Source: Areca catechu (taxonomy: Eukaryota > Streptophyta > Magnoliopsida > Arecales > Arecaceae). From it: 64,000 nucleotides of DNA. A program made the position numbers and the translations under genes. The notes under the pieces were generated by a model. The model ran no database searches. It had not been told where the DNA came from and saw only the letters and a program-made list of their open reading frames with translations. The stretch is taken from assembly GCA_021397845.1 (NCBI GenBank), contig CM038039.1, positions 5,449,731 through 5,513,730 of the forward strand, given 5' to 3'. Shown here piece after piece: positions 23,377 through 33,087 of the stretch; positions within the stretch are counted from its first letter, which is position 1; each line of letters starts with the position of its first letter.

Positions 23377-23392
23377 GGGAGTGGGGGGAAAA
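23377..23392 (+). other. Polypurine tract of the inner element
   Basis: gggagtggggggaaaa lies directly before the 3' LTR. It would prime plus-strand synthesis. Confidence 0.8.
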
Positions 23393-24599
23393 TGATGTGG
23401 CTAGATCGCTGACGTGAGGACGGGCAAACTGATATGGAGTCCCCATCAAACGCCAAGCTGGATTTTCGACATGGGCCCCCTCGCCGGGCTGAGCTCCCCC
23501 GGAACAACGGGGTCGCCCGCTGGAGCCGAGCTCCGTCCTCCGCCAGGTCGGTTCCCGCCGGGTCGGGACGCCTAGGCCGGAGTCGAGTACAAGTCCCCAT
23601 CCAAGGTGGACCCCTTAAGGTCGGACCCCGTGGTCAGGAGTCGAGCTCAAGTCTCCTCCGCCACGAGGAGCCCTCCGAGGTTAGATCCCCTGGGCTGGGC
23701 GGCACCCCGCCCACCTCCGTTAGGTCGAGCTCGTTCGAAGCCGAGTTCCGCTGGTCCGGAGTCGAGCTCAGCCCTCCTCCGTCCAGCTGAGCCACCTCGA
23801 GGCGAGCCCCTCGAAGGTGGGCCCCACCTTTCCAGCTCGGTCCTCGGCTCAGGCAGAGGCACCAACCATCAAGGGAGCGGCGCCTCCTCTCCAAGGACAA
23901 TGGCGAACCTCCCGAGGGTCGTACAGCAGCGCCCGCCATGCCGCCATTAATGCCCACGGTCGTCACTCACACCAGAAAGAAAGGAAACTGACATCAAGGT
24001 GCAATGCCCTCCACCAACCTGTCGTACCACCAGGAAAAATATCCAACTAGAGAGCGCGAGTCTCGAGGATGGCGACCCGCCAACCGAGATCTTGCCAGGC
24101 TTCTAGGAGAGTGGCATGCAGAAGGAATGTCAGAGCGTATAGAAGCTTCCCCGGCTATCTGACAAGAAAGGCATCCCTTCTACGGCACGATACCTCGTCG
24201 CACACGTCTGACAACACGGGAAGATCCCGAGGCAAGCCAAAGCAAAAAATCCAGCCAGAGTAAGCCAAAAGTAAGCAAGCAAAGAAACAAGGGAGGGAGG
24301 CCAGACAGGAGGATACTACCACCTCAGCCATCCCCTCTCCCAGCTCACTCTTGTTTTTCCATACACACTACACTCACTCCTCCTAGCATGGAGCTCATCC
24401 CGAGGGACTCGATCAGGAGGATTTGTTCTCCTGGATCGTCACTGACTTGACCGTCGGAGCACCCCCGCCGGAATCCTTGGCTCGGGTCACTGACGTTGTT
24501 TCTTGCAGGTCCCGAGGCATCAGAGGCAACCCGAGTAGGCAGACGCGCGACCCTCGACGCCACCAGTAGCTACGGGCCACGGCGATCTAGACGGCAACA
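23393..24599 (+). repeat. 3' LTR of the inner element
   Basis: 1207 bp. It matches 11766-12957 over its length with scattered substitutions and small indels, for example an added segment (ccttaaggtcggac) near 23613. Confidence 0.9.
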
Positions 24600-24604
24600 A
24601 CGCC

Positions 24605-26630
24605 AAAACAAGGTATCCTAAGATGCAGAAGCTTGTATATTCCTTGGTCATAGCAGCCAAGAGACTTCGACCTTACTTCTAGGCGCATCCAATTGTTGTC
24701 ATGTCCGACCAACCCCTTAAGGCAATCCTCCAGAGCCCGGACACTTCCGGTCGGCTTGCCAAATAGGCCATCAAGCTTGGCGAGTTTGATATCTCTTTCC
24801 TGCCTTGATCGGCCATGAAGGCTCAGGTAATCGCTGACTTCATTGCAGAGTGCACCTGGAGGCCGGAAGTGCCCTCACAAGTTACTAGCGCGCCTGTAGC
24901 TGACCCCATTGAGGAAGCAGAGCCCGCTTGGACCCTTCATGTGGACGGAGCGTCCAACCTTGCAGGCTGCAGGGCGGGTCTGATCCTAGCCGACCTCGAT
25001 GGACAAAGCTTGGAATATGCTTTACACTTTTCATTTCAGGTGTCAAACAACCAAGCAGAATATGAAGCCCTTCTTGCAGGGCTGAGAATAGCTAGCATTA
25101 GCCGAATCAGAGCCTTCTCTGACTCTCAGCTGATGGTAAATCAGGTGAAGGACGAATTCGAGACGAGAGATCCGACCCTGGTCAAGTACTTAGAGCAAGG
25201 TACAAAGCCTCGTGTCTCGGCTTAAATTTTTCGAAATTCTCCACATACCTCGATTGCAGAACTCCCGGGCGGATGCTTTGTCATGGTTGGCTACGGCTGT
25301 CACCAACACCTCCGATCGAATCTTTGTGGAGTATTTGCAGCGCCACAGCATTGCTGAAGAGCCGACCGAAGTCCACCAAGTCGAGCAAGAAGTCTCTTGG
25401 ATGGATCCAATTCTCACATTTCTTGTCAAAGGGACTCTACCAGAAGATCCGACCGAAGCCAAGCGTGTATGTTGGACGGCTTCAAAGTACGTCGTCCTCG
25501 ACGGCATTCTCTACAAACGGTCGTTCTCACAGCCGTTGTTGAAGTGCTTGGGGCCGACTGATGTAGACTATGCACTCAGAGAAGTGCACGAAGGCATCTG
25601 CGGTGACCACCTTGGAGGAAGATCCCTGGCTTACAAGATTATCCGACAGGGATACTATTGGCCTACAATTCAGAAGGACGTGTCGGACTTTGTTAGAAAG
25701 TGCGATACGTGTCAAAGGTACTCCAATATCCAAAGGAGGCCTGCCAGTCAGCTGACTCCGCTCACTGCACATTGGCTATTCGCACAGTAGGGAATGAACA
25801 TCCTAGGACCTTTCCCTCCGGCATCCGGCCAGCGAAAATTCTTGATCGTAGCTATTGATTACTTCACCAAATGGGTGGAGGTTGAACCGTTGGCGCAGAT
25901 TACAGAGGCCAAGGTGGAGAACTTTGTTCGGAACTGCATTATCTTCTGATTCGACATCCCGCAGGTGATCATCATCGACAATGGGAGACAGTTCAACAAT
26001 CCCAAGTTTCGGGACTTCTGCCAATAGTATCATATCTCCTATCGGCTAACATCAGTCGGTCATCCTCAGTCTAACGGAGAAGTCGAAATCACCAATCGGA
26101 TGATCCTACATGGACTAAAGACCCGACTGAATGATGCCAAGGGACTTTGAGCAGAAGAGCTTCACTCAGTACTCTGGGCTTATCGGACGACCTCTCGAAC
26201 TGTGATTGGGGAAACTCTGTTCAACCTGACCTATGGGAGTGAAGCAGTCATTCCTGTAGAAGTTTCCTTACAATCTCTGCGAATTGATTATTTCGCCGAA
26301 CCAACCAACTCGGAGCAAAGGAGAGCTGACCTAGATCTGCTTGAAGAAACCAGACTCCAGGTGGGCTTGAAGATGGCGACCTACCATCAGAAAATGGTCA
26401 AATATTACAACTCTCGAGTCAAGGCTCGAGTTTTCCGGGTCGGAGATCTGGTTTTGCGGAGGATAGAAATTTCAATACCAATCGAGCAAGGGAAACTCTC
26501 CCCCAATTGGGAAGGCCCTTATCGAGTTGTTAAGGTAATTCGAGCTGGAACTTACCGACTCGAGTATTTGGACGGACGGCAGGTGGCGTGTCCGTGGAAT
26601 GTAGACAATCTTCGCAAGTATTATCAATAA
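24605..26630 (+). pseudogene. RNase H, second RNase H and integrase of the outer element
   Basis: This resumes the pol frame cut at 11765. RNase H 1: KLVYSLVIAAKRLRPYF, then SDQPLKAILQSPDTSGRLAK. Second RNase H: WTLHVDGASNLAGCRAGLIL (about 24929-24988) and NNQAEYEALLAGL. Integrase: HHCC finger from EVHEGICGDH to CDTCQRYS (about 25581-25725), core AIDYFTKWVEVEPL (about 25852), IDNGRQF and GEVEITNRMI, and the C-terminal GKLSPNWEGPYRVVKV ending at LRKYYQ, TAA 26628-26630. Stops: TAG 24680-24682, TAG 24764-24766 (Trp site), TAG 25788-25790 (Trp site), TGA near 25947 and TAG 26025-26027. Confidence 0.9.
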
Positions 26631-26639
26631 AGGCCACAA

Positions 26640-27115
26640 CTTCTATGAAGCACTTCCAAAAGTCCGACTCCGGTCGGCAGAGGCTCTAGGGCAGCCCACT
26701 TCCGAAAGTCCGACTCCGGTCGGCAGAGGCTCTAGGGCAGCCCACTTCCGAAAGTCCGACTCCGGTCGGTAGAGGCTCTAGGGCAGCCCACTTTCGGAAG
26801 TCCGACTTCGATCGGTAGAGGCTCTATGGTAGCCCACTTCCGAAAGTCCGACTCTAGTTGGTAGAGGCTCCAAGGCAGCCCACTTTTGGAAGTCAGTCTC
26901 TGGTCGGCAGAGGCTCTAAGGCAGCCCACTTTTGGAAGTCAGTCTCTGGTCGGCAGAGGCTCTAAGGCAGCCTACCCCTGAAAATCCGACTTCGGTCCAC
27001 TTTCGAAAGTCCGACTTTGGTTGGTAGAGGCTCCAGGGCAGCCCACTTTTGGAAGTCAGTCTCTGGTCGGCAGAGGCTCTAAGGCAGCCTACCCCTGAAA
27101 ATCCGACTTCGGTCG
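26640..27115 (+). repeat. 46-bp tandem repeat array after integrase (outer element)
   Basis: gcagcccacttccgaaagtc, then cggtcggcagaggctct, repeats with a period of 46 bases (26691, 26737 and onward) for about ten copies, with decay and small deletions toward 27115. The array starts within about 15 bases of the integrase stop. Unlike the 84/86-bp arrays, it is specific to this element. Confidence 0.9.
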
Positions 27116-27149
27116 ACAATAGCTTCAAAAAGGATCCACATGGAGATCT

Positions 27150-27440
27150 GGCTTTGAGTCCAGACGAGCCGACGTACCAACACTTAGAAAAATCTCTAAG
27201 TATCTGTGTTCGGACTGAGCTACTGTTCAGCAGCTACTTCGAAGGTCTTGAGTTCGGACGAGCCGACGGACCAACACTTAGAAAAATCTCTAAGTGTTTG
27301 AGTTCGGATTGAGCTACTGTCCGGCAGTTACTCGGAGGTCTTGGGTTCGGACGAGCCGACGGACCAACACTTAGAAAAATCTCTAAGTGTCTGAGTTCGG
27401 ATTGAGCTACTACTTCGGAGAATCTACGGTCTAATCAAGC
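27150..27440 (+). repeat. 93-bp tandem repeat, about three copies
   Basis: ggtcttgagttcggacgagc, then aacacttagaaaaatctcta, recurs with a 93-base period (27244, 27337). The first and last copies are partial. The inner taga...tcta parts could pair locally. Confidence 0.85.
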
Positions 27441-28346
27441 CGACCATCAACACTTAGAAACATTTTTGGGAGAAAAGAGCTTTGGTCAATCCGACCGACC
27501 CACACACACAAAGATATATACACAGGAGATAAAACAAAAAGAAGCTCTTCTATTGTATTATAAAAGGAGTTTCTTACGAAAAAAGGTCAGACCTTTATAA
27601 ACAACCTAGGTCTGACCCACTGAAGGTACAGCTGGAACTTCGACCTCGGCCCCATCAGATGCAACTGAAGTTCCCGCTGGGACACCTGCTACCTCTGCAC
27701 TGGCTTCAGCCTGGGGTACGACCCCTCCATCAGACGGACCCGCCTCTTCTTCGGTGCCTTTTTCTTCTACCTGTTTCGGCAGCTGTAGAAAGGCGAGGTC
27801 GAGCTCCGGGAAGGCTTCACTGACCTTAGCCAGGCACTCTTCGTATCTTTAGCCGAAGCTGATCGTACCGGCCTTGTTCATTTCCTCCTTGAAGTCGTCG
27901 GAGGCTTTATACTTTTTGACGGCCTCGTCGGTTGCTTCGGCCTTCTGTATTTCGGCCTCCCTGAACAGGGTCATGTACTTCCTTGCCACGGCCTCCTGCT
28001 CCTGCCAGTGTTTCTCGTGGTTGGCCGCTCGTCTCTCCTCCTCTAGCCTATGAGTGAGGGAGCTCAACTTCTTCTTTCTTCTCCTCAAACTGGCCTCCCG
28101 ATCGGCCAGCCTGGCCAGCCGGGCCTGCAGGTCCTCTACCTGCTTTTTGTGAGCCTCCGCCTCGGTCCGTAGAGTAGATAGCTCCTCTTCAACATCCTGT
28201 AGGACGGATAACTTCGCTCTGGCAGCCGTTAGTGCCACCTCTGCTACGTCTTTGGCTGCCTCGGCCACCTTGGCCCTCTTGGCGTAATGCTCCTTCAAGT
28301 AGAGCAGCTCGCTTAGACCATCGTCCATTAGTGAGATATCATGGAG

Positions 28347-28418
28347 CTGCAAACAAAAGAACGATGTCAGTCATACACAAAGCAAAGAAGAAAGTAGACT
28401 CAGGAGTGATGTACTTAC
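28347..28418 (-). other. Intron B of the outer antisense gene
   Basis: On the minus strand the donor is ACGAGG|GTAAGTAC and the acceptor cttttgtttgcag|CTCCATG, 72 bases, phase 0, with a T-rich tract before the acceptor. Splicing joins LTR to LHDISLMDDG. Confidence 0.7.
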
Positions 28419-28941
28419 CCTCGTCAAGTTGTAGTACGAGCTTCTGGCGGCATCATTCACGGACCGCCGACTCGACTTACTCCAGTCAGCGTTCGTGATA
28501 ATCCTCTTGAACAGGTCCTTCGCCTGCTCAGAATTGTCGAGGGCACGCTAGTGCTGGGGCACCTCGCTGTTGCTTCGGCCAGCTTCCCCCTATTAGCCGC
28601 CCCTCCTTCGGCTACCTTCTTCCTTGCAGCCATCAGGGGAGTCTCCGTGTTTATCTCAATGAGCGGCGAGGTCGGGGCCTTCTCTGTGTCGATCAGCCTC
28701 GACAGGTCCTCTCCCATTCGGGCGATCGATTGCCCGACTGAAGATGAGCGCTCTACCGCCCTCGCCACTCGGCGCTCTGACAGTGGTACGTCATCATCGG
28801 ACTCCACAGAGACGATGGTGGTCATCGGCTCCTCCGTCCGTTGCCTTTTCGGCCTCTCGGACGTCGGCTCAGTAATTCGGAAGCCCCTTCTCTAAGCCAC
28901 CCGTGCTGAAATTGTCGCTCGATCCGGCTTCATCTTTCCGC

Positions 28942-29029
28942 CTGCCATAAAGCAAAGTTGGAGTTAGCAACAATGATAAAGCCGACAAAAGAAGAAATAG
29001 AAGATCTTTGACGGTGGCCTCTACCCTAC
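28942..29029 (-). other. Intron A of the outer antisense gene
   Basis: On the minus strand the donor is CTAG|GTAGGG and the acceptor tttatggcag|GCGGAAAG, 88 bases, phase 1. Splicing joins the open frame that ends HHQYLG to GKMKPDRAT in frame. Unspliced, the frame changes. Confidence 0.65.
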
Positions 29030-30315
29030 CTAGGTATTGATGATGGCTGATCCCAGCCAGATGGAGGTTCTCCTCTCGGAGTGAGAAGTGCACAAATGCT
29101 AGGTCATCCTCATCCAGCTTATTGAAATCTGTCTCGTCGGCCCTCAACACTTTCCTTCCATTCACGGCTTTCGGCCTGGGCTTCCTCCACATTGGCTCAA
29201 AGCTCCAGGGTTCTAAGCTGTCTATAAAGAAATATTGGGACTTCTATCCATGGATGGCCGACGGAAGCCCCCCTAATATCTTCTGATCAGGGCGGGGACT
29301 GAATATCCACCACTCCTGGCTTCGGAAGTCCTGTTTTAAGAGGAAGAAGTTGGAGAAGAGAGACAGCCTCGGCTCGACTTCGGCCCTCTGACAGAGGACC
29401 ATGAAATCGCAGATCGCCTGAACGCTGTTCGGGGTCAGTTGCGTTGGGGACACCCTATAACTATTGAAGATTTAAATAAAGAGATTGTAAAGAAGGAAGC
29501 AGAGGATAGCCTTAAAATGGTTCTCGTACACTGGGAGAGCTCTCGAATTCAAAGGACCATTCACTCTACCGCCCGGCTCGGAATGGTCAGATGCAAGGTA
29601 GAGGGGATATTATATACAACCCTAAGATTCTCTACCCTTTCCCGGGTCATTTTTGAGGGAATGTTGCTGGGACCTGGTTCCCTACAGTTAGAGCTTCGGC
29701 TGCCAAAGGCCATTCTAATGGAAGTTACAGAAGAAAGAGGGGACGGGCGTGAAACTGACCTGGTGTTCTGGTTTCCTAATGGAGCGAGAGCAGCGGGAGA
29801 GAGAGGCTCTTTCTCCTCGAGCACAAATGCAACGGAAGACTCCCTCCTTGCCTCCTCCCTCTCCTTTCATAGACGCCGAGGGGCCGCTTCCCAGTGCCCC
29901 TCGAGCATCGTGATCCATCGTCAGACGACATAGCTTCCCGATCCAACGGGAAAGCCGATGGGATGCGACAGATCGCGTCCAATTGTGATCCGCGTGATCA
30001 CCAAACCTGCGGTGGATGGGCCGCTCTGGACACTGTGCCAACCGTTCAGATCTCGCCACGTCGTCCACGTCGTGTCAGAAATCCGTCGAACGAGGCGTAT
30101 CAGGCCGGCAGCCCATCATTCGCCCCACCAGCATTAACTGCTTCTCCCACCGCCTCCAATGTGGTTCTAACACTTGTCCTGAGGACAGAATTTTGGAGTG
30201 GAAAACGGTCGATCGTGGTACACCGGATCAGATTTGTAATCATCTCACAGATTGGCGCATTAAATGCCAAATGGCGCCCTTGTCCTTTGAAGCTGCAGAG
30301 CCACTCGAAGGTCAA

Positions 30316-30330
30316 GAGCAAGGGGGCAAC
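30316..30330 (+). other. Polypurine tract of the outer element
   Basis: agagcaagggggcaac precedes the 3' LTR directly. Confidence 0.7.
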
Positions 30331-31318
30331 TGTTATACCCAACCGGCTCACCACTGAACCAGACAGCCACTCTTGCTGGGGTATGACCGGACCGCTCTTA
30401 TGAGCATCCGGGCGGCCTTCTCCTACTGAAGCTTCGACGGACGTTCTCCTTCGAGGGTCCGATCGATTCACTGAAGTAGAGGTTCGAACAACCCATTTCT
30501 GTTGAGGTCTGGCCAACCTTCTTCTGCTGAAGCTCCGACGGACGTTCTCCTTTGAGGGTCCGACCACCCACTGAAGTAAAGGTCCGAACGACCCATTTCT
30601 GCTGAGGTCCGGCCCACCTTCTCCTGCTGAAGCTCCGATGGACATTCTCTTTCGAGGGTCCGACCGACCCACTGAAGTAGAGGTCCGAACGATCTACTTT
30701 TGCTGAGGTCTGGCTAACCTTCTCCTACTGAAGCTCCGACGAACGTTCTCCTTCGAGGGTTCGACCGACCCACTGAAGTAGAGGTTCGAACGATCCACTT
30801 CTGTTGAGGTCCGACCAACCTTCTCCTGCTGAAGATCCGACGGACGTTCTCCTTCGAGGGTCCGACCGACCCACTCCAAGGATCTCAATAACTCCAGAAG
30901 CCTCTTCTAGCTAGTACCAGAATTCTATTATAACATACTCCTGCCACATCAGCACCACTACTCCACTACTCCCACGACGTCGCCTTATCTTGGCGCCACG
31001 TGGCCACTCTTTACATTTTCCTAGGGGCATATAAGTCTTTCCTGGCTTCATCCCTAACGAATTTTGGCACTGTTCCGCGCCTATATAAAGTAAATTGGGG
31101 GATACAGGGCGGGAAGCAAGCACAAGTACTCTCTCCCTGCTCATATGCTATTTTTCACTTGATTCCTCCATTCTGTTGCCCTCAAGCTCTCGCTAACTTA
31201 AACATTGGAGTGTCCTCCGCCGGAATACCACCGGTCCTTGGAAACTTTTTTGCAGGAACCGGGAGAAGAGCGCTCTAGTCCAGCCGTCTGAGCCCGGTCC
31301 GGGGAAGTTGCAGCAACA
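30331..31318 (+). repeat. 3' LTR of the outer element
   Basis: 988 bp. It holds five copies of the ~101-bp repeat (at about 30439, 30540, 30640, 30741, 30842), one more than the 5' LTR. A TATA box lies near 31080-31090. It ends gcagcaaca at 31318. Confidence 0.9.
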
Positions 31319-31323
31319 ATGAG
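31319..31323. repeat. Target-site duplication, right copy (atgag)
   Basis: Identical to 7530-7534. Confidence 0.9.
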
Positions 31324-33087
31324 CAACCTCCATTCTGACCAAGTTCCCCACAAATTTTTAAGCTTTTTTTAGTATGCTCTTTACCATTATCTTATTATTT
31401 GGCATGACCATTGGGATGATATCAGATTATCAATCTGTAAAATCTTGCTATATGTATTCAAGATTTCATAAGAGAAAACATAGATACGAGAGTTAATATG
31501 TAATAGAAGCAGGTGTAAACACATAGAAGTCATTCTGCTTCGACAGCCCCCTCCATCCCTGCCCCCCATCTGTGTAGCATTACTCCTGATATGATACTAG
31601 ATAACCAAAATATCTTCTAATCAAAACTCACGGTCCTTCGAGATGTTGAAGAGGTTTCTGTAATTTACTCTCTTCATTGGACTTAATTTTAGTTCAGATT
31701 CAAGAGTGGGTAATAATTGATATGGGAAGGAAAAATTTTATCTCGAATGGATTGACATGGTGGTATATCAGCCATATCGATCTTCTTAGTTGACCTTCAG
31801 TTTTAACTAGCCAAAAGTATTTTCGCAACCAACCTTCATCATCATTCATGGCAATATGCTTATTTATGAATTGCCCTTGAAACCGTGCTGGCTGGAGAAT
31901 GTTATAATTGTAGGCAATGGCTTGTCACAAGTATATAAGGCAGGAGGTAACAAACATATCTTGCCAAATTTGATGGGGGATGATAGACAAAATATCATGC
32001 TATGTAATGTAAGGAATAATGGCCTGATTCTTCTTTCTCCTAATGGTGCTTGAGCCTCTCTCTACTGGGTATGAAATCACTTTTCACGTACTCATTGCTT
32101 CTCATCCGTTTTAGGCTTCTGATTTTAAGTATGGGAGGATTTTTATCGAGCCAATTTTTTTATAAGAATTGCCATTTACTAGCAGTTGGCATCATCTTCT
32201 ATCCACACTGATCCAAACCAGAAATCCGCAGTTATAGGTACCCTTCAAATCTGAATCAAAAAAAAAATTTACACTTTTGTTGCATGGCAGGTTTTTGTGG
32301 GATGTAATACAATTTGGACTAGATGCTTTTTCTTTCCTGCACGATCCAAGTTGATTTCCTACAAAGTACAGGTCCTCTACAATCCTCGATGCATGAGATC
32401 CCACAGCTAGCTGAATATATGATGGATTTAAAAAGAAAATGTTTGGGGTGCTTGGTAGTGCACAAGAGAAATTTTGAGACCACGCAAGCTGGCTTGCCCC
32501 ACTATATTCTGGTTGCATGCTCTGGAGACTGGAGTCCGGCCAGCTGTTTTATGTCAGATGGCAGAACTTTTTTAATGTCTGTCTTGTAGCATTGCTTAGA
32601 TTTTAATTGATGGTATTATATTGAAAATCCGATGTAATCTTACATGTTAGAAATCCCTGAATTCGATTTAATTAGTTCTTATAATTATGCAAAGGTTACC
32701 TCCTAATAGTTTAACGGCGTCAACAAGGGAATGCCACTCTCTTTCCACTTTTCTTTCATCCTGATTTGGCCCATGGCCGCATGGAAAACGTCAATTCTCT
32801 CTAATTAATTGCTCATTAGTTCGTTCCTCATCTCTCTATCCTCCGACCATGAAGCCAAAGCCAGCGTTGCACCTGTCGTCATGAATACTTGGACCCCGAC
32901 ATGTGCGGTGCTAGAGTCGACGGAGTCCCCTTGTTCACCCGACTACCTCGTCTCGCTTTGACCGGACAGGATGCCTGCCCCCACCCACCATGATTCCAAC
33001 CGTTTTGCGCGGCGGCACTAACCGTTTTCTCAGACAATATTTCTCTCCTCTCACCGGAATGGACATGGAAATGCTTCAGCGGCCACG
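31324..33087 (+). other. Intergenic region and upstream region of the ARF-GEF gene
   Basis: AT-rich sequence with no coding pattern that I can support and no recognisable element. The last ~200 bases become GC-richer and are probably the promoter and 5' UTR of the downstream gene. I see no clear TATA box in the last 100 bases. Several ATGs (32990, 33059, 33065, 33071) precede the gene's start, none in its frame. Confidence 0.5.

Larger units (their letters stand above)
11766..24599 (+). mobile_element. Inner Tat-lineage Ty3/gypsy retrotransposon (12.8 kb, complete)
   Basis: LTRs at 11766-12957 and 23393-24599 both begin tgatgtggctagatcgct and end ggcaaca. The flanking bases atgca (11761-11765) and acgcc (24600-24604) agree at three of five positions, so the target duplication has decayed. 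gag, protease, RT, RNase H, second RNase H and integrase lie in order. An 84-bp tandem array, an antisense spliced gene and a polypurine tract (23377-23392) follow. It sits inside the RNase H region of the outer element in the same orientation. It is closely related to the minus-strand element at 46145-58486. Confidence 0.92.
27607..29824 (-). pseudogene. Antisense spliced gene of the outer element
   Basis: Exon 1 (about 29824-29030) has VENLRVVYNIPSTLHLTIP, then SYRVSPTQLTPNSVQAICDF and LSLFSNFFLLKQDF, the PF04195-like pattern, with stops and a frame change near 29450-29560. Intron 29029-28942 joins GISHHQYLG to a KMKPDRAT exon. Exon 2 (28941-28419) is Ser/Arg/Glu-rich. Intron 28418-28347 leads to exon 3, starting LHDISLMDDGLSELLYLKEH, a coiled coil of about 150 residues with KKYKASDDFKEEM near its end. 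A TAA at 27849-27851 breaks it. Similarity continues (RYEECLAKVSEAFPELDLAF) to a later stop near 27607. Function unknown; translation is prevented by stops. Confidence 0.7.
7535..31318 (+). mobile_element. Outer Tat-lineage Ty3/gypsy retrotransposon, split by a nested element
   Basis: Both LTRs begin tgttataccca and end gcagcaaca, and they are flanked by the perfect duplication atgag. Inside, in order, are gag, protease, reverse transcriptase and RNase H up to 11765, then a complete second element (11766-24599), then the rest of RNase H, a second (archaeal-type-like) RNase H, integrase, two tandem arrays, an antisense gene and a polypurine tract. The second RNase H and the downstream antisense ORF are hallmarks of the Tat (Retand/Ogre-like) lineage. 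Without the insertion it is about 10.95 kb. Stops and frameshifts in every ORF mean it is non-autonomous now. Confidence 0.92.
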
